A stretch of 64,000 nt of DNA from Sodalis ligni (GTDB lineage: Bacteria; Pseudomonadota; Gammaproteobacteria; Enterobacterales; Enterobacteriaceae): positions 434,337-498,336 of the forward strand of contig NZ_CP075169.1 of NCBI RefSeq assembly GCF_016865525.2, given 5' to 3'. How positions within the stretch are numbered: the first letter of the stretch is position 1; every line of letters begins with the position of its first letter. The notes under the pieces were generated by a model that saw only the letters and a list, made by a program, of their open reading frames with translations, did not search any database and was not told the origin of the DNA. This document shows positions 18,797 through 27,801 of the stretch, piece by piece. Made by a program: the position numbers and the translations under genes.

Positions 18797-19059
18797 ATGA
18801 CAACCAGTATCGCGCTGAGTCCTCACTTCGAAGAGTTTATCCGCGCGCAAATCGACAGTGGCCGTTATAACAATGTCAGCGAAGTCATCCGCGCCGGCTT
18901 GCGTTCGCTGGAAGAGCATGAACAACAACAGAAACTCGACGCGTTACGTGCAGCGGTAGAGCTGGGCGCGAACAGCGGTGAGGGCAAAACGGTAGAAGAG
19001 GTGTTCGGCCCTTGCTGCAAAAATATCGGCGCATGATGGAAGATAATAAAGCGCAATGA
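18797..19059 (+). pseudogene. parD: ParD-family antitoxin, copy 3 (frameshifted C-terminus)
   Basis: One C is missing in the CCCC run near 19010, changing the last residues, which normally bind ParE. The ribbon-helix-helix part is intact. With parE intact next to it, this copy alone would be a weak antitoxin; antitoxins from copies 1 and 2 would compensate. Confidence 0.75.
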
Positions 19060-19367
19060 GACTAAGAATATCCCCGTTGGCGGGGCAAGATATCGCCGCG
19101 ATAGGCGATTACATCGCGCAGGATAACCCAACACGGGCGTTCAGCTTTACCCATGAGCTGCTCGAGCAATGTAAGCTGATAGGTGAAAATCCCTGTATCT
19201 ACCGCGAACGCCCAGAGTTAGGAAAAAGCCGGAGAAGCTGCACTTACGGACGCTATGTCCTGATATACGACACACGAGACGATGAGGTGCTTATCGAGCG
19301 CGTCCTGCATGGCTCTCGTGATATCGACGGTCTGGGCTCATGGTCATCGGATGAGCTTAAAAGTTAG
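19056..19367 (+). CDS. parE: ParE-family toxin, copy 3
   Basis: Identical 103-residue ParE toxin to copies 1 and 2. It is followed by the post-parE hairpin at 19403 and then, about 130 bases on, by an IS256-family insertion in the leader. Confidence 0.9.
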   Translation: MRLRISPLAGQDIAAIGDYIAQDNPTRAFSFTHELLEQCKLIGENPCIYRERPELGKSRRSCTYGRYVLIYDTRDDEVLIERVLHGSRDIDGLGSWSSDELKS

Positions 19368-19531
19368 CTCGCTCCCTAGCAGTCCGCCGGTGTAGGTTGA
19401 CAGGCAAGAGGCGCGCCCTCCTGGCGCACCTCTTGCCCCTGACCGACCGTGCTCCGGCGGTCAATGCCGCCCGGCCGGCACTGGGCTGGGTGCGTTATGC
19501 CGGAGCCGTTGCCGGCCGGTCGTCATTAACC

Positions 19532-20842
19532 GGCCCTGTACATGATTCTGTGTAAATGCCTTTCCTCAGAAGTGACCGTCCAGGCGGTCACCGAACTCGA
19601 TAATAAAGCGGCTCATCGCCATACGCCAGTCCTTCAGCGGCATCGTCCATTTCTGTGATGCTGCCTGGATCGCCAGCCACACCACCTTTTTCACTGAGTC
19701 GTCTGTCGGGAACACCTTACGCTTTTTGATCGCGTGGCGGATTACGCTGTTCAGCGACTCGATGGCGTTGGTCGTGTAGATCACCTTGCGGATGTCCGGT
19801 GGGTAGCCAAAGAACGTGGCAAGATTCGCCCAGTTTACCTGCCAGCTGCGGCTTATCTGCGGATAGCGGTTATCCCAGGCACTGGCGAACGCTTCCAGCG
19901 CTTGCAAGCCAGCCTCTTCCGTAGGCGCCTGATAGATGGCCTTCAGGTCCCGGGTGACGGCTTTGTAGTCCTTCCAGGAGACGAACCGCAGACTGTTGCG
20001 CACCATATGCACGATACACAGCTGGATACGCGCCTGCGGGTAGACCGCATTGATGGCGTCCGGGAAGCCTTTCAGACCGTCAACGCAGGCGATGAGAATA
20101 TCGTTCAGACCGCGGTTTTTCAGCTCCGTCAGCACGTTCAGCCAGAACTTTGCCCTTCATTTTCGGCCAGCCACATCCCCAGCAACTCTTTCTGCCCTTC
20201 GATATTGATGCCCAGGGCCAGGAACACGGTTTTGTTGATGACGCGGCTATCTTGCCGAACTTTAAGTACGATACAGTCAAGGTAAACAATGGGATAGACA
20301 GTATCCAGTGGCCGATTTTGCCATTCTACAACCTGCTCCATCACGGCATCAGTCACCTTCGATACCAGCGCCGGCGAAACATCAGCGTCATACAATTCTT
20401 TAAACGCGGCGGCGATCTCGCGGGTGGTCATGCCTTTGGCGTACAACGACAGGATCTGGTTGTCCATGCCGGTGATCCGGGTCTGGTTTTTCTTCACCAA
20501 TTGCGGTTCGAAGGACCCCTCTCGATCGCGCGGAGTACGCAGTTCCAGTGGCCCATCGCCGGTGGTTACTGTCTTAGCCGAGTAGCCGTTGCGGGCATTG
20601 GAGCCGGTCCTGGGCTGATTTTTATCGTAACCGAGGTGATGTGTCATTTCAGCGTTTAGAGCCGCCTCGACACTGATTTTTTCAGTAAGCGATCAAACTG
20701 GTTGAGATCTTCCGGGTTTTAAGATTTTGGCCAATTCGTTAGCCAGAGCCTGCAACTGTTTTTCGTCCATAAATTAACCTGTTTTTGATGTTGGATAGAA
20801 GATATCAAAATCAGGCAATTACACAAATCTATGTACAGGCTC
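19532..20842 (-). mobile_element. IS256-family insertion sequence in the leader of unit 4
   Basis: A 1311-bp element is flanked by the 8-bp direct repeat CATTAACC (19524-19531 and 20843-20850), which is single in units 1 and 2, proving insertion. The ends are imperfect inverted repeats starting GGCCCTGTACAT and GAGCCTGTACAT and ending in TGCC about 29 bases in. Size, ends and target duplication fit IS256-family elements. It landed beside the long palindrome of the leader. Confidence 0.95.
19566..20772 (-). pseudogene. IS256-family transposase (frameshifted)
   Basis: The product is a mutator-type transposase of about 400 residues: ELRTPRDREGSFEP, YLDCIVLKVR with a catalytic Asp, ACVDGLKGFPDAI with the second Asp, and a C-terminus TTNAIESLNSVIR. 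Compared with the related element at 23533 it has lost an A and a C near codons 16-20 and one base near 20147, all shortening runs or GC stretches. It is nonfunctional as written. Confidence 0.9.
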
Positions 20843-21580
20843 CATTAACCATAACGTTGCGTTACGCGAAAGCCCCTGAACGGGGCCAACGCGTAACAAA
20901 CGTTATAGCTGCGCCGATAAGCCTGGGGCGCTTCGCTACTGCCTCAACCACGCAACGCGGCTGGCCGCCGGTATCGGCCCCTTAGCCCGGCGTGACGCAC
21001 AGGGCGGCGCCGTTGCCCGGCTTGCCCTCTGCTGCAAACCTCGGTTATCCCCTTAGCCCCGCCGGTGGGGCCGCCGTCCCTGGCGGCGTCAACGCCGGTG
21101 CCCATCCTCAGCAAACATCCAGGTCAACGACAAAGGGGCTGTCGGCCTGACGGCCTCCGCTTCAAGGCTACATGCCCGCCCGGCTGCGTCTGCCCGTCAC
21201 GGCTCGCAGTCGCTGCGCTTCTTGCTCGTTCCCGTGCCGGCCAGCTTGCGCTACCCGCCCCGGTCCGGCGCGGTCATGCAAAACCCTCCTTCCCTTAGCC
21301 GTCCGTGTCTCAAAGCGCCGCGCAACGTCGCTTGCGGGCTTCGCCAGCCCACGCCCGGCAGACGGTTCGCCGGGCCGCAGGCAAGCTGCGCCCCGCCTCA
21401 CCGCCGCGATGTAAAAACCGCTTCGTATAAGAACCTGAGAGAAAAGCGTTGATACGCTGCTCTGGCAACGGCGCGTAAACAGGCGAAAAAGGCGCGTCGG
21501 GGCCTTCGGTCCGACAGGGTAAAGGACACTGGAGAAAACGCCGTCTAACGAGCTGATAGCACAACGAAAAATGACGTTCG
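20843..21580. other. GC-rich leader of the unit, right part after the IS
   Basis: This continues the leader seen at 4469-5202, starting with the long palindrome (20850-20905) and ending at the VENN module. It differs from copies 1 and 2 only in small changes such as the run near 21220. No gene supported. Confidence 0.5.
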
Positions 21581-22364
21581 ATGAGAGGGCTTACATCAGG
21601 TGACGTTGTTGTGGAGAATAACTTCCTTAATGCAAAGCAGGCTTTGGATCTTGATAAGGAATTGTCGGAATGTCGAGAATCGGGCGGCGATTGTAGTGCT
21701 GTCGTCGATAAATATAAAGCTTTGAGTGATAAGCAGAGTGCAGAAACAAACGAAAAATTAAAAGACTTCCCGCTTGAAGCCCAAGTCATTGACAAGGAAT
21801 TGGCTCTGGGTGGTATAAGTATGGCGGATCGTCCTAGCTGGATGGGTAAAATTCCCGGCGTGGATGTGATGACCAATGAAGAGGCAAAAGCTTACGTTCG
21901 ACAATGGAACGGTCAAGATCTCAAGAACATAGATACAAATAGTCCTGGCTGGACGAAATTTGCAGCCTTTGCATCAGATCCCGAGAATCAGGCAGCGGTA
22001 GTATCAATGGGCCTACTGAGCAAGGATCTCGTTCATTTAGCAAAACCACTTTATCATCACAATCTTATCCTGTTGCTCTTAAGAGTTTACAAACAGGATT
22101 AAGAGATCCTGCATATATCGATAAATTGAAGAAGGATATGTTGAACGGAGAATTCAAATTCTCGGAGTCTAAAGGGCGTATTGCCGGTTATATTGATAAC
22201 CAAGGGCGTTTTATATAACAGAGGGTAATCATCGTATGGTTGCAGCTCAAGAAATTTATAAGCAAACTGGCGATGCTTCACATATTGAAAAATTAATAAA
22301 GAATGGTGTATGGACTGAAAGTAAGAAAGCTCCTGCCGGAGCTGTTAAGATGCCTAAGCGTTAG
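21581..22364 (+). pseudogene. Orphan CdiA-CT-like module 2 with VENN motif, ParB-like toxin end (frameshifted)
   Basis: It shares the first codons MRGLTSGDVVVENN with module 1 and diverges right after. The entry region (LNAKQALDLDKELSECRES with paired cysteines) is typical of CDI VENN domains. The C-terminal part reads EGNHRMVAAQEIYK, resembling the ParB/sulfiredoxin-type core found in some polymorphic toxins. The frame breaks near 22045 and again near 22214, each restored by one base; the last codons are KMPKR then TAG. Toxin activity is inferred. Confidence 0.65.
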
Positions 22365-22366
22365 CC

Positions 22367-22703
22367 GTGGAGATGGGAGATGAGAAAGTTAGAAATATAC
22401 GTAAAATGTTTGAGCTAATTTTACCATACATTAGAAGCATTCAGTCGCAAAATGCTAAGGTAAAATCTCATGATTTATCTTGCTTTTTGAGGCTGAGCTT
22501 ATACATAATCTACCAAAAGTCTCTTAGAAGAAGGTATTACAGAACATGACGTATGGTTTTTAAATTACCAGGCAAAATATTACTTTCAACATTGTAATGA
22601 TGATATATCCCCTAATTATAATCAAAATATAAAGTATATTAAGGAGTTATTTAATTTGGTTCCAGAGGAATTAAAACCGGAGTTGTTATGGCCAGGTCCA
22701 TAG
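22367..22703 (+). pseudogene. Candidate immunity gene for module 2 (frameshifted)
   Basis: It starts right after the toxin stop (GTG 22367 or ATG 22373). The first part reads MGDEKVRNIRKMFELILPYIR and, after two one-base shifts near 22485 and 22520, continues with EEGITEHDVWFLNYQ to a stop at 22703 (end ELLWPGP). It is acidic and soluble, unlike the hydrophobic immunity candidates of modules 1 and 3. Position and size fit a CDI immunity protein; no family recognised. Confidence 0.5.
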
Positions 22704-22917
22704 AAAATGGCCAAAAATTACGAGCTGTGGTCCTATGTTTACGTCTAAATAAATTGGATGCAACTCGCCAGAACCAAATTCAAAAACTTACATATTGACG
22801 AAGCCGCATATAAAAGGTTCTTTAAAATCCTTAAGGCATAAGGGCATATGGACCCTGATTTTTATTAATATGTTATTCCCGGGAATCACGCCGGGGTTGT
22901 CGAATATCAATAGTATA

Positions 22918-22940
22918 ATCCCGGCCTTCTACGCCGGGAT
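22918..22940. terminator. Terminator between module 2 and the symE fragment
   Basis: ATCCCGGC pairs with GCCGGGAT across a 7-base loop, flanked by A/T. It corresponds in position to the terminators at 6243 and 13771. Confidence 0.7.
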
Positions 22941-22961
22941 CTTATCTTACATGCCAACCTG

Positions 22962-23103
22962 TTACCCCGCCTCAGGCAATATCACCAGTCGTCCCGGCTC
23001 CACCATCACCCGCACGGGCTGGCCGGTGGCGAATCCGGCTTCGCCCAGCCAATCCCCCTTGAGGTATAGACCGGGGTGACGACTGTAATAGGTAGGCACC
23101 GCC
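22962..23103 (-). pseudogene. symE fragment (C-terminal half) fused to module 3
   Basis: On the minus strand the frame reads YYSRHPGLYLKGDWLGEAGF and ends VEPGRLVILPEAG, the C-terminal half of SymE. The N-terminal half is missing: the sequence turns directly into the plus-strand toxin module 3. A deletion from inside symE into the next toxin cassette, removing xre, primase, recombinase, parDE and the VENN codons, explains this. Confidence 0.75.
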
Positions 23104-23106
23104 GCC

Positions 23107-23499
23107 GTGGTGACCGGCGGCGTCATTGGCGGCGTGGCTAACAGCGGTGTGCAGTTAACGACAAAGGGCGATAAGCCGTTCAGTTATACCGATGCGCTTA
23201 TTGCAACTGGTATTGGTGCGGTGACGCAAGGACGGGGGATCGTGGCTCAAGAAGCGATTAACGTTGGCGGGGCTTACCTGGGTAGTACGATTAAGGGCGA
23301 AGATCCGGTGGGGCCGATGGTGGGGGCTGGCGCAGGTACCGCTGCGGGTGCGCTGGGGGGAGCAGTAGTAAAGGATAAATTAGCTCCTGTTATTAATAAA
23401 AATGCTGTAGAAATAAGCGGTGCAGTTACTGGTTCTATGATCAACGAGTCTGTTGGGGGAGAGGTTCAAAAGCAAATAAACAAAAAAGGTAAGGGGTAA
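23107..23499 (+). pseudogene. CdiA-CT-like module 3 (N-terminally truncated, no VENN)
   Basis: The 130-residue frame resembles module 1 in its entry part (FSYTDALIATGIGAVTQG, then IKGEDPVGP) and ends with a lysine-rich tail KQINKKGKG. The VENN motif and everything before it were lost in the symE fusion. The stop overlaps the immunity start as TAATG. It has no start signal, so it is probably not expressed. Confidence 0.65.
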
Positions 23500-23532
23500 T
23501 GAAATCAATCGTAGTTGATCTTAAATTACTTG

Positions 23533-24845
23533 GAGCCTGTAAATTAAATTGTGTAATTGCCTGTTTTTGATATCGTTATCCGAACAGCGGAGACAGGCAA
23601 ATTATGGACGAGAAGAAACTTCAGGCACTTGCTACAGAACTGGCCAAAGGCATCAAGACTGAAGCTGATCTCAATCAGTTTTCACGTATGTTGACTAAGC
23701 TCACCGTGGAAACGGCGCTGAACGCCGAACTCACTGACCACCTTGGGCATGAGAAAAACACGCCTAAAACCGGCACCAACACCCGTAACGGGTACTCCTC
23801 AAAACATTGCTTATCGATGACGGCGAGATCACGCTAAACACGCCACGTGACCGTGAAAGTACCTTCGAGCCGCAGCTTATCAAGAAGAACCAGACCCGTA
23901 TCACCCAGATGGATAGCCAGATTTTGTCTCTTTATGCCAAAGGCATGACCACGCGTGAAATCGTCGCGACGTTCAAGGAAATGTATGACGCTGACGTGTC
24001 GGCCACCTTGATATCCAAAGTGACGGATGCCGTTAAAGAACAGGTAACCGAATGGCAAAATCGTCCGCTGGACTCACTGTATCCCATTGTTTATCTTGAC
24101 TGTATTGTGGTAAAAGTCCGGCACAATGGTTCGGTGATAAATAAGGCCGTTTTCCTTGCCTTGGGTATCAATACCGAGGGCAAAAAAGAGTTGCTCGGCA
24201 TGTGGTTGGCAGAAAATGAGGGCGCGAAGTTCTGGCTTAACGTACTGACCGAGCTGAAAAATCGTGGGCTTCAGGACATCCTTATCGCCTGTGTGGATGG
24301 CTTGAACGGCTTCCCGGAGGCGATAAACAGCGTCTACCCGCAAACACATATCCAGCTTTGCATTATCCACATGGTACGCAACAGCCTGAAATTCGTCTCG
24401 TGGAAAGACTATAAGGGCGTTACTGCCGGGCTGAAAGCCGTCTATCAATCGCCGACGGAAGAAGCCGCCCTGATGGCGCTGGATGCGTTCGCAAACGTCT
24501 GGGACGGTAAATATCCCCAGATCAGCAAAGCTGGCGGGCCCACTGGGAAAATCTCAATACCTTCTTTGGTTATCCGCCCGATATCCGCAAGGCAATCTAC
24601 ACAACTAATGCGATAGAATCACTCAATAGCGTGATCCGACAGGCTATCAAGAAACGCAAAGTGTTCCCGACGGATGACTCGGTACGCAAAGTGATATACC
24701 TCGCGATACAGTCGGCGTCGAAAAAATGGAGCATGCCGATTCAAAACTGGCGGCTGGCGATGAGTCGTTTTATTATTGAGTTCGGTGACCGGCTGAACGG
24801 TCACATTTAATAAGGTGGCAATTACACAGAATTATTTACAGGGTC
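23533..24845 (+). mobile_element. IS256-family insertion sequence in the immunity gene
   Basis: A 1313-bp element between direct repeats ATTACTTG (23525-23532 and 24846-24853). The ends start GAGCCTGTAAAT and, reading inward from the right, GACCCTGTAAAT, and both reach TTGCC about 29 bases in. It is related to, but clearly diverged from, the element at 19532, and is in the opposite orientation. Confidence 0.95.
23604..24810 (+). pseudogene. IS256-family transposase (two frameshifts)
   Basis: Mutator-type transposase starting MDEKKLQALATELAK, with YLDCIVVKVR, ACVDGLNGF and TTNAIESLNSVIR. One A is missing near 23803 (SSK then a frame change) and one near 24527 (SKSW expected). Both are A-run contractions. 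The end is TAA at 24808. Confidence 0.9.
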
Positions 24846-25093
24846 ATTACTTGCGTTATTACTATTTTATTGGGTAGCAATACTCATTGCTTTTGTTTTT
24901 CTTTCGAAAATTGCTGTGGCTTTGTTTTTTTATTTTAGTAACGGTAATTTTTATTTTGCTTGGACGGATGCTTTGGACTATGCCATCAAAGCTGGTTTAG
25001 GCGGAGGTATACCTTTAGCTTGCGGTATCTGGGTTATGTCAAAATTAGGGGAGCGTAAGAAATCCCTACTCCCCCCTAAAGGCTAAGATTATT

Positions 25094-25117
25094 AACCCCG
25101 GCAACTTCGCCGGGGTT
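25094..25117. terminator. Terminator between immunity gene 3 and symE remnant
   Basis: AACCCCGGC pairs with GCCGGGGTT across a 6-base loop, just after the immunity stop and before the convergent symE remnant. Confidence 0.7.
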
Positions 25118-25136
25118 CAATCATTAGCCCACCCGG

Positions 25137-25450
25137 CTACTTAGCCCGACTCTCTCCCGCCAGCTTCTCCCTGAGCGCCAGCCCCTGTATGACCTGCTCC
25201 AGCTCCAGCCGCGACTGGGCCGACAGCCGATCGGACTGTTGCAGCACCTCGTTGAGCCGCGAGCCGGACTGGGTGGTGATGACCAGACAGCCCTCCATGA
25301 CCCGGACCACCAACGACATGCCGGTCAAAAAGCCGGCCTGCTGTAGCCACTTGCCCTTGAGCTTGACCTGGGGGTAACGGTAGGCATCCGGGCGTAGCCC
25401 ACAACGCTCCGGCGCAGGGCTTGGGATATTACCGGTTCTGACTTATGATG
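25137..25450 (-). pseudogene. symE remnant, start codon lost and one frameshift
   Basis: From the right the frame reads HHKSEPVISQALRRSVVGYA, shifts near 25395, then YRYPQVKLKGKWLQQAGFLTG and VRVMEGCLVITTQ to the end RAK. This resembles E. coli SymE more than the copies at 6288 and 13816. The first codons are replaced by primase sequence at about 25450, so promoter and start are gone. Confidence 0.75.
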
Positions 25451-26388
25451 CGCTTAACCGCTGTCTGGTGCTGACGGTGAACGAATCACGCGAGCAGACG
25501 CAGGCGGTACAAGTGCTTGAGCGGCATAAACAAACGCTGGCAGGCCTCCTGGGCGCGAGTGAAAAAGGCTACCTCACGGCGCTGCACCAGAACGCGCAGC
25601 GCTTACTGAAGCCGCTGAAGGTGGTCAACCCCTATGCCGACCGGCTCACCTTCCTGTCAGATAAAACCCGCACCCGGCGCGACCATATGAAGTACCTGAC
25701 GCTGATACAAAGCATCACGCTGCTGCACCAGTACCAGCGGACGGTGAAAAAGGTGAACCACCGAGGCACGGTTATCGAGTATATCGAGGTGGCGAAAAGC
25801 GACATCGAACTGGCCAACCGGCTGGCGCACGAGGTGCTGGGCCGGACGCTCGATGAGATGCCGCCGCAAACGCGCCGGTTACTGGTATGGCTAAAGGGCT
25901 GGGTGGGTGAACAGGCGCAACGTCAGGCGCTGAAAACAGAAGAGCTGCGCTTTACCCGGCGCGATATCCGCGCGGCGCTGGGCTGGGGCGACACACAGCT
26001 AAAAATCCATCTCGCCCGACTGCTGGAAATGGAATACCTGCTGCTGTTCCGGCGCGGGTTGACCTATGAATACGGCTTGCTGTGGGATGGCGAGGAAAAC
26101 GACAGCCCCCATCTGAGCGGGTTGCTGGACGCGGACGCCTTGTCTGACAGGCCGGTCACGATGGCAGGCAATGTGAACCGGTCGGGGTCTGACGCTGACC
26201 GGTCGGCCTGCGGTCGGGATACGGTCGGCGGTCGGTCGGTCGGCGAAAAAGTCTCTTCAGCCCAGGCGAGACAAGGCTTGGCGGGGAAACCGGTCGGCCT
26301 TGATGCAAACGCGGTAATCAGAGAAAAAAACAACACGGTCATGACCTTACTGCCTTCGGATAGGGACGCGGAGGTGAGCCATGGCTAA
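25448..26388 (+). pseudogene. Primase-helicase C-terminal fragment, unit 4
   Basis: Homology to copy 1 begins at NRCLVLTVNESREQ (copy 1 about position 1645) and continues in frame to 26388. CHC2, Toprim and P-loop domains are missing, removed by the same deletion that took xre and the symE start. Many codon differences show an older split from copies 1 to 3. The 8-base overlap with the recombinase is kept. Confidence 0.85.
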
Positions 26389-27499
26389 GCGAGCCGCCCG
26401 TGAGGGCTGCGCATCAAGCGTGGATGAACTCTACCGCAAGCCGGTGGGACCGAACCGCCCGGACAGCCTGTACCGGCGGCTGTTGCAGTTCCTGAGCTGG
26501 CGGCGGGAACGGCAGTTCTCGGAGAAAACGCTGACGGTGTGGGCGCACCACCTGTATCACTTCATCCTGTGGGCCAACGAGCGCGGGTTGCATACGCCGG
26601 GGGATATCACCCGGCCCATCCTTGAGCGTTACCAGCGCCACCTGTACCAGTATCGCAAAAGCAATGGCGAGCCGTTAAGCCCACGCACCCAGCGCACGCA
26701 GCTTCAGCCGTTGCAGGTGTGGTTCAAATGGGTGGTTCGTCAGGGCTTCGCGCTGGCTAACCCGGCCTGCGACCTGGAGCTGCCACGAATGGAAAAGCGG
26801 CTGCCGCGCCATATCCTGACCGTTGACGAGGTGGAGCAGATACTGGTTCTGCCGGATATCGACACCCCGGCGGGCCTGCGCGACCGGGCGCTGCTGGAAG
26901 TGCTGTACTCCAGCGGGCTTAGACGTTCAGAGCTGGCGGCGCTTGAGGTGTATGATATCCACCGCAGCCGGCGGACGCTGACGGTGCGCTTAGGCAAAGG
27001 CAAAAAAGACCGGGTCATCCCGCTGGGCAGTCGGGCGCTGGGCTGGCTGACGGCCTACCTGCACCGTGCGCGCTGCGAACTGCAACGAGGCCGGGCGACG
27101 CAGGCGCTGTTCCTGTCGCACAAGGGCGAGGGGCTGACGCCCAACGCCATCACGAATCTGACCAGCGCCTATGTCAAACGCTCGGGTATCGATAAGCCGG
27201 GCGCATGCCACCTGTTCCGGCATGCGATGGCGACGCAGATGCTGGAGAACGGCGCGGACGTGCGATGGATACAGGCGATACTGGGCCACGCCAGCCCAGA
27301 AACAACGCAAATCTACACGCAGGTGAGCATCGGGGCGTTGCAGGCGGTGCATGCGGCGACCCATCCGGCGGAGCAGGCGGACAGCGAAGGACCGGACGGT
27401 GACGATGATGTCGGACTGCTGGCCGACTTGATGGTAGAAGATGAAATACCCGGTAAGGGGGTTGACGTTAATAAAATCCCTATGGATACTAACAGATAG
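26381..27499 (+). CDS. XerC/D-like tyrosine recombinase, unit 4 (divergent)
   Basis: This 372-residue relative of the copies at 2577 and 10105 has clearly different sequence but the full catalytic set: Arg in SGLRRSE, Lys in GKGKKDR, CHLFRHA, GHAS and the Tyr in TQIYTQ. It is intact although the primase before it is truncated. No promoter is obvious, since the operator region was deleted. Confidence 0.9.
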   Translation: MAKRAAREGCASSVDELYRKPVGPNRPDSLYRRLLQFLSWRRERQFSEKTLTVWAHHLYHFILWANERGLHTPGDITRPILERYQRHLYQYRKSNGEPLSPRTQRTQLQPLQVWFKWVVRQGFALANPACDLELPRMEKRLPRHILTVDEVEQILVLPDIDTPAGLRDRALLEVLYSSGLRRSELAALEVYDIHRSRRTLTVRLGKGKKDRVIPLGSRALGWLTAYLHRARCELQRGRATQALFLSHKGEGLTPNAITNLTSAYVKRSGIDKPGACHLFRHAMATQMLENGADVRWIQAILGHASPETTQIYTQVSIGALQAVHAATHPAEQADSEGPDGDDDVGLLADLMVEDEIPGKGVDVNKIPMDTNR

Positions 27500-27531
27500 T
27501 AATAGATATTACTCTGTATCGGAAGATAACC

Positions 27532-27801
27532 ATGACAACCAGTATCGCGCTGAGCCCTCACTTCGAAGAGTTTATCCGCGCCCAAATCGACAGTGGCCGT
27601 TATAACAATGTCAGCGAAGTCATCCGCGCCGGTCTGCGCGCGCTGGAAGAGCGCGAACAGCAACAGAAACTTGACGCGCTACGCGCGGCGGTGGAGCTGG
27701 GCATGAACAGCGGTGAAGGAAAAACGGCGGAAGAGGTGTTCGGCCGCTTATCACAAAAATATCGACGAATGATGGAAGGCAATAAAACGGAAGGAAACTA
27801 A
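27532..27801 (+). CDS. parD: ParD-family antitoxin, unit 4
   Basis: This 89-residue relative of ParD at 3740 has the same MTTSIALSPHFEEFI start and NVSEVIRAGLRALEE helix, with changes in the C-terminal tail. It no longer overlaps a parE ATG, because that codon has mutated. Confidence 0.85.
   Translation: MTTSIALSPHFEEFIRAQIDSGRYNNVSEVIRAGLRALEEREQQQKLDALRAAVELGMNSGEGKTAEEVFGRLSQKYRRMMEGNKTEGN

Larger units (their letters stand above)
11875..19402. repeat. Tandem unit copy 3 (7528 bp, complete)
   Basis: Same content and order as copy 2, again with toxin module 1 at its left. Several genes carry one-base homopolymer contractions (primase, recombinase, parD). The close identity with copy 2 implies very recent duplication or ongoing homogenisation. 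Confidence 0.9.
23499..25086 (+). pseudogene. Immunity-like membrane protein gene for module 3, split by an IS
   Basis: Removing the 1313-bp IS and one 8-bp target copy restores an open frame of about 88 codons: MKSIVVDLKLLALLLFYW at the start, a first hydrophobic helix, NFYFAWTDALDYAIKAG, a glycine-rich second helix, and a basic end. Overlap with the toxin stop, size and two predicted membrane helices fit a CDI immunity protein against a membrane-acting toxin. Function is inferred; the reconstruction is direct. Confidence 0.7.

Noticed and set aside
19734..20659. Two open frames opposite the IS transposase
   Set aside because: They are antisense shadows of the transposase gene.
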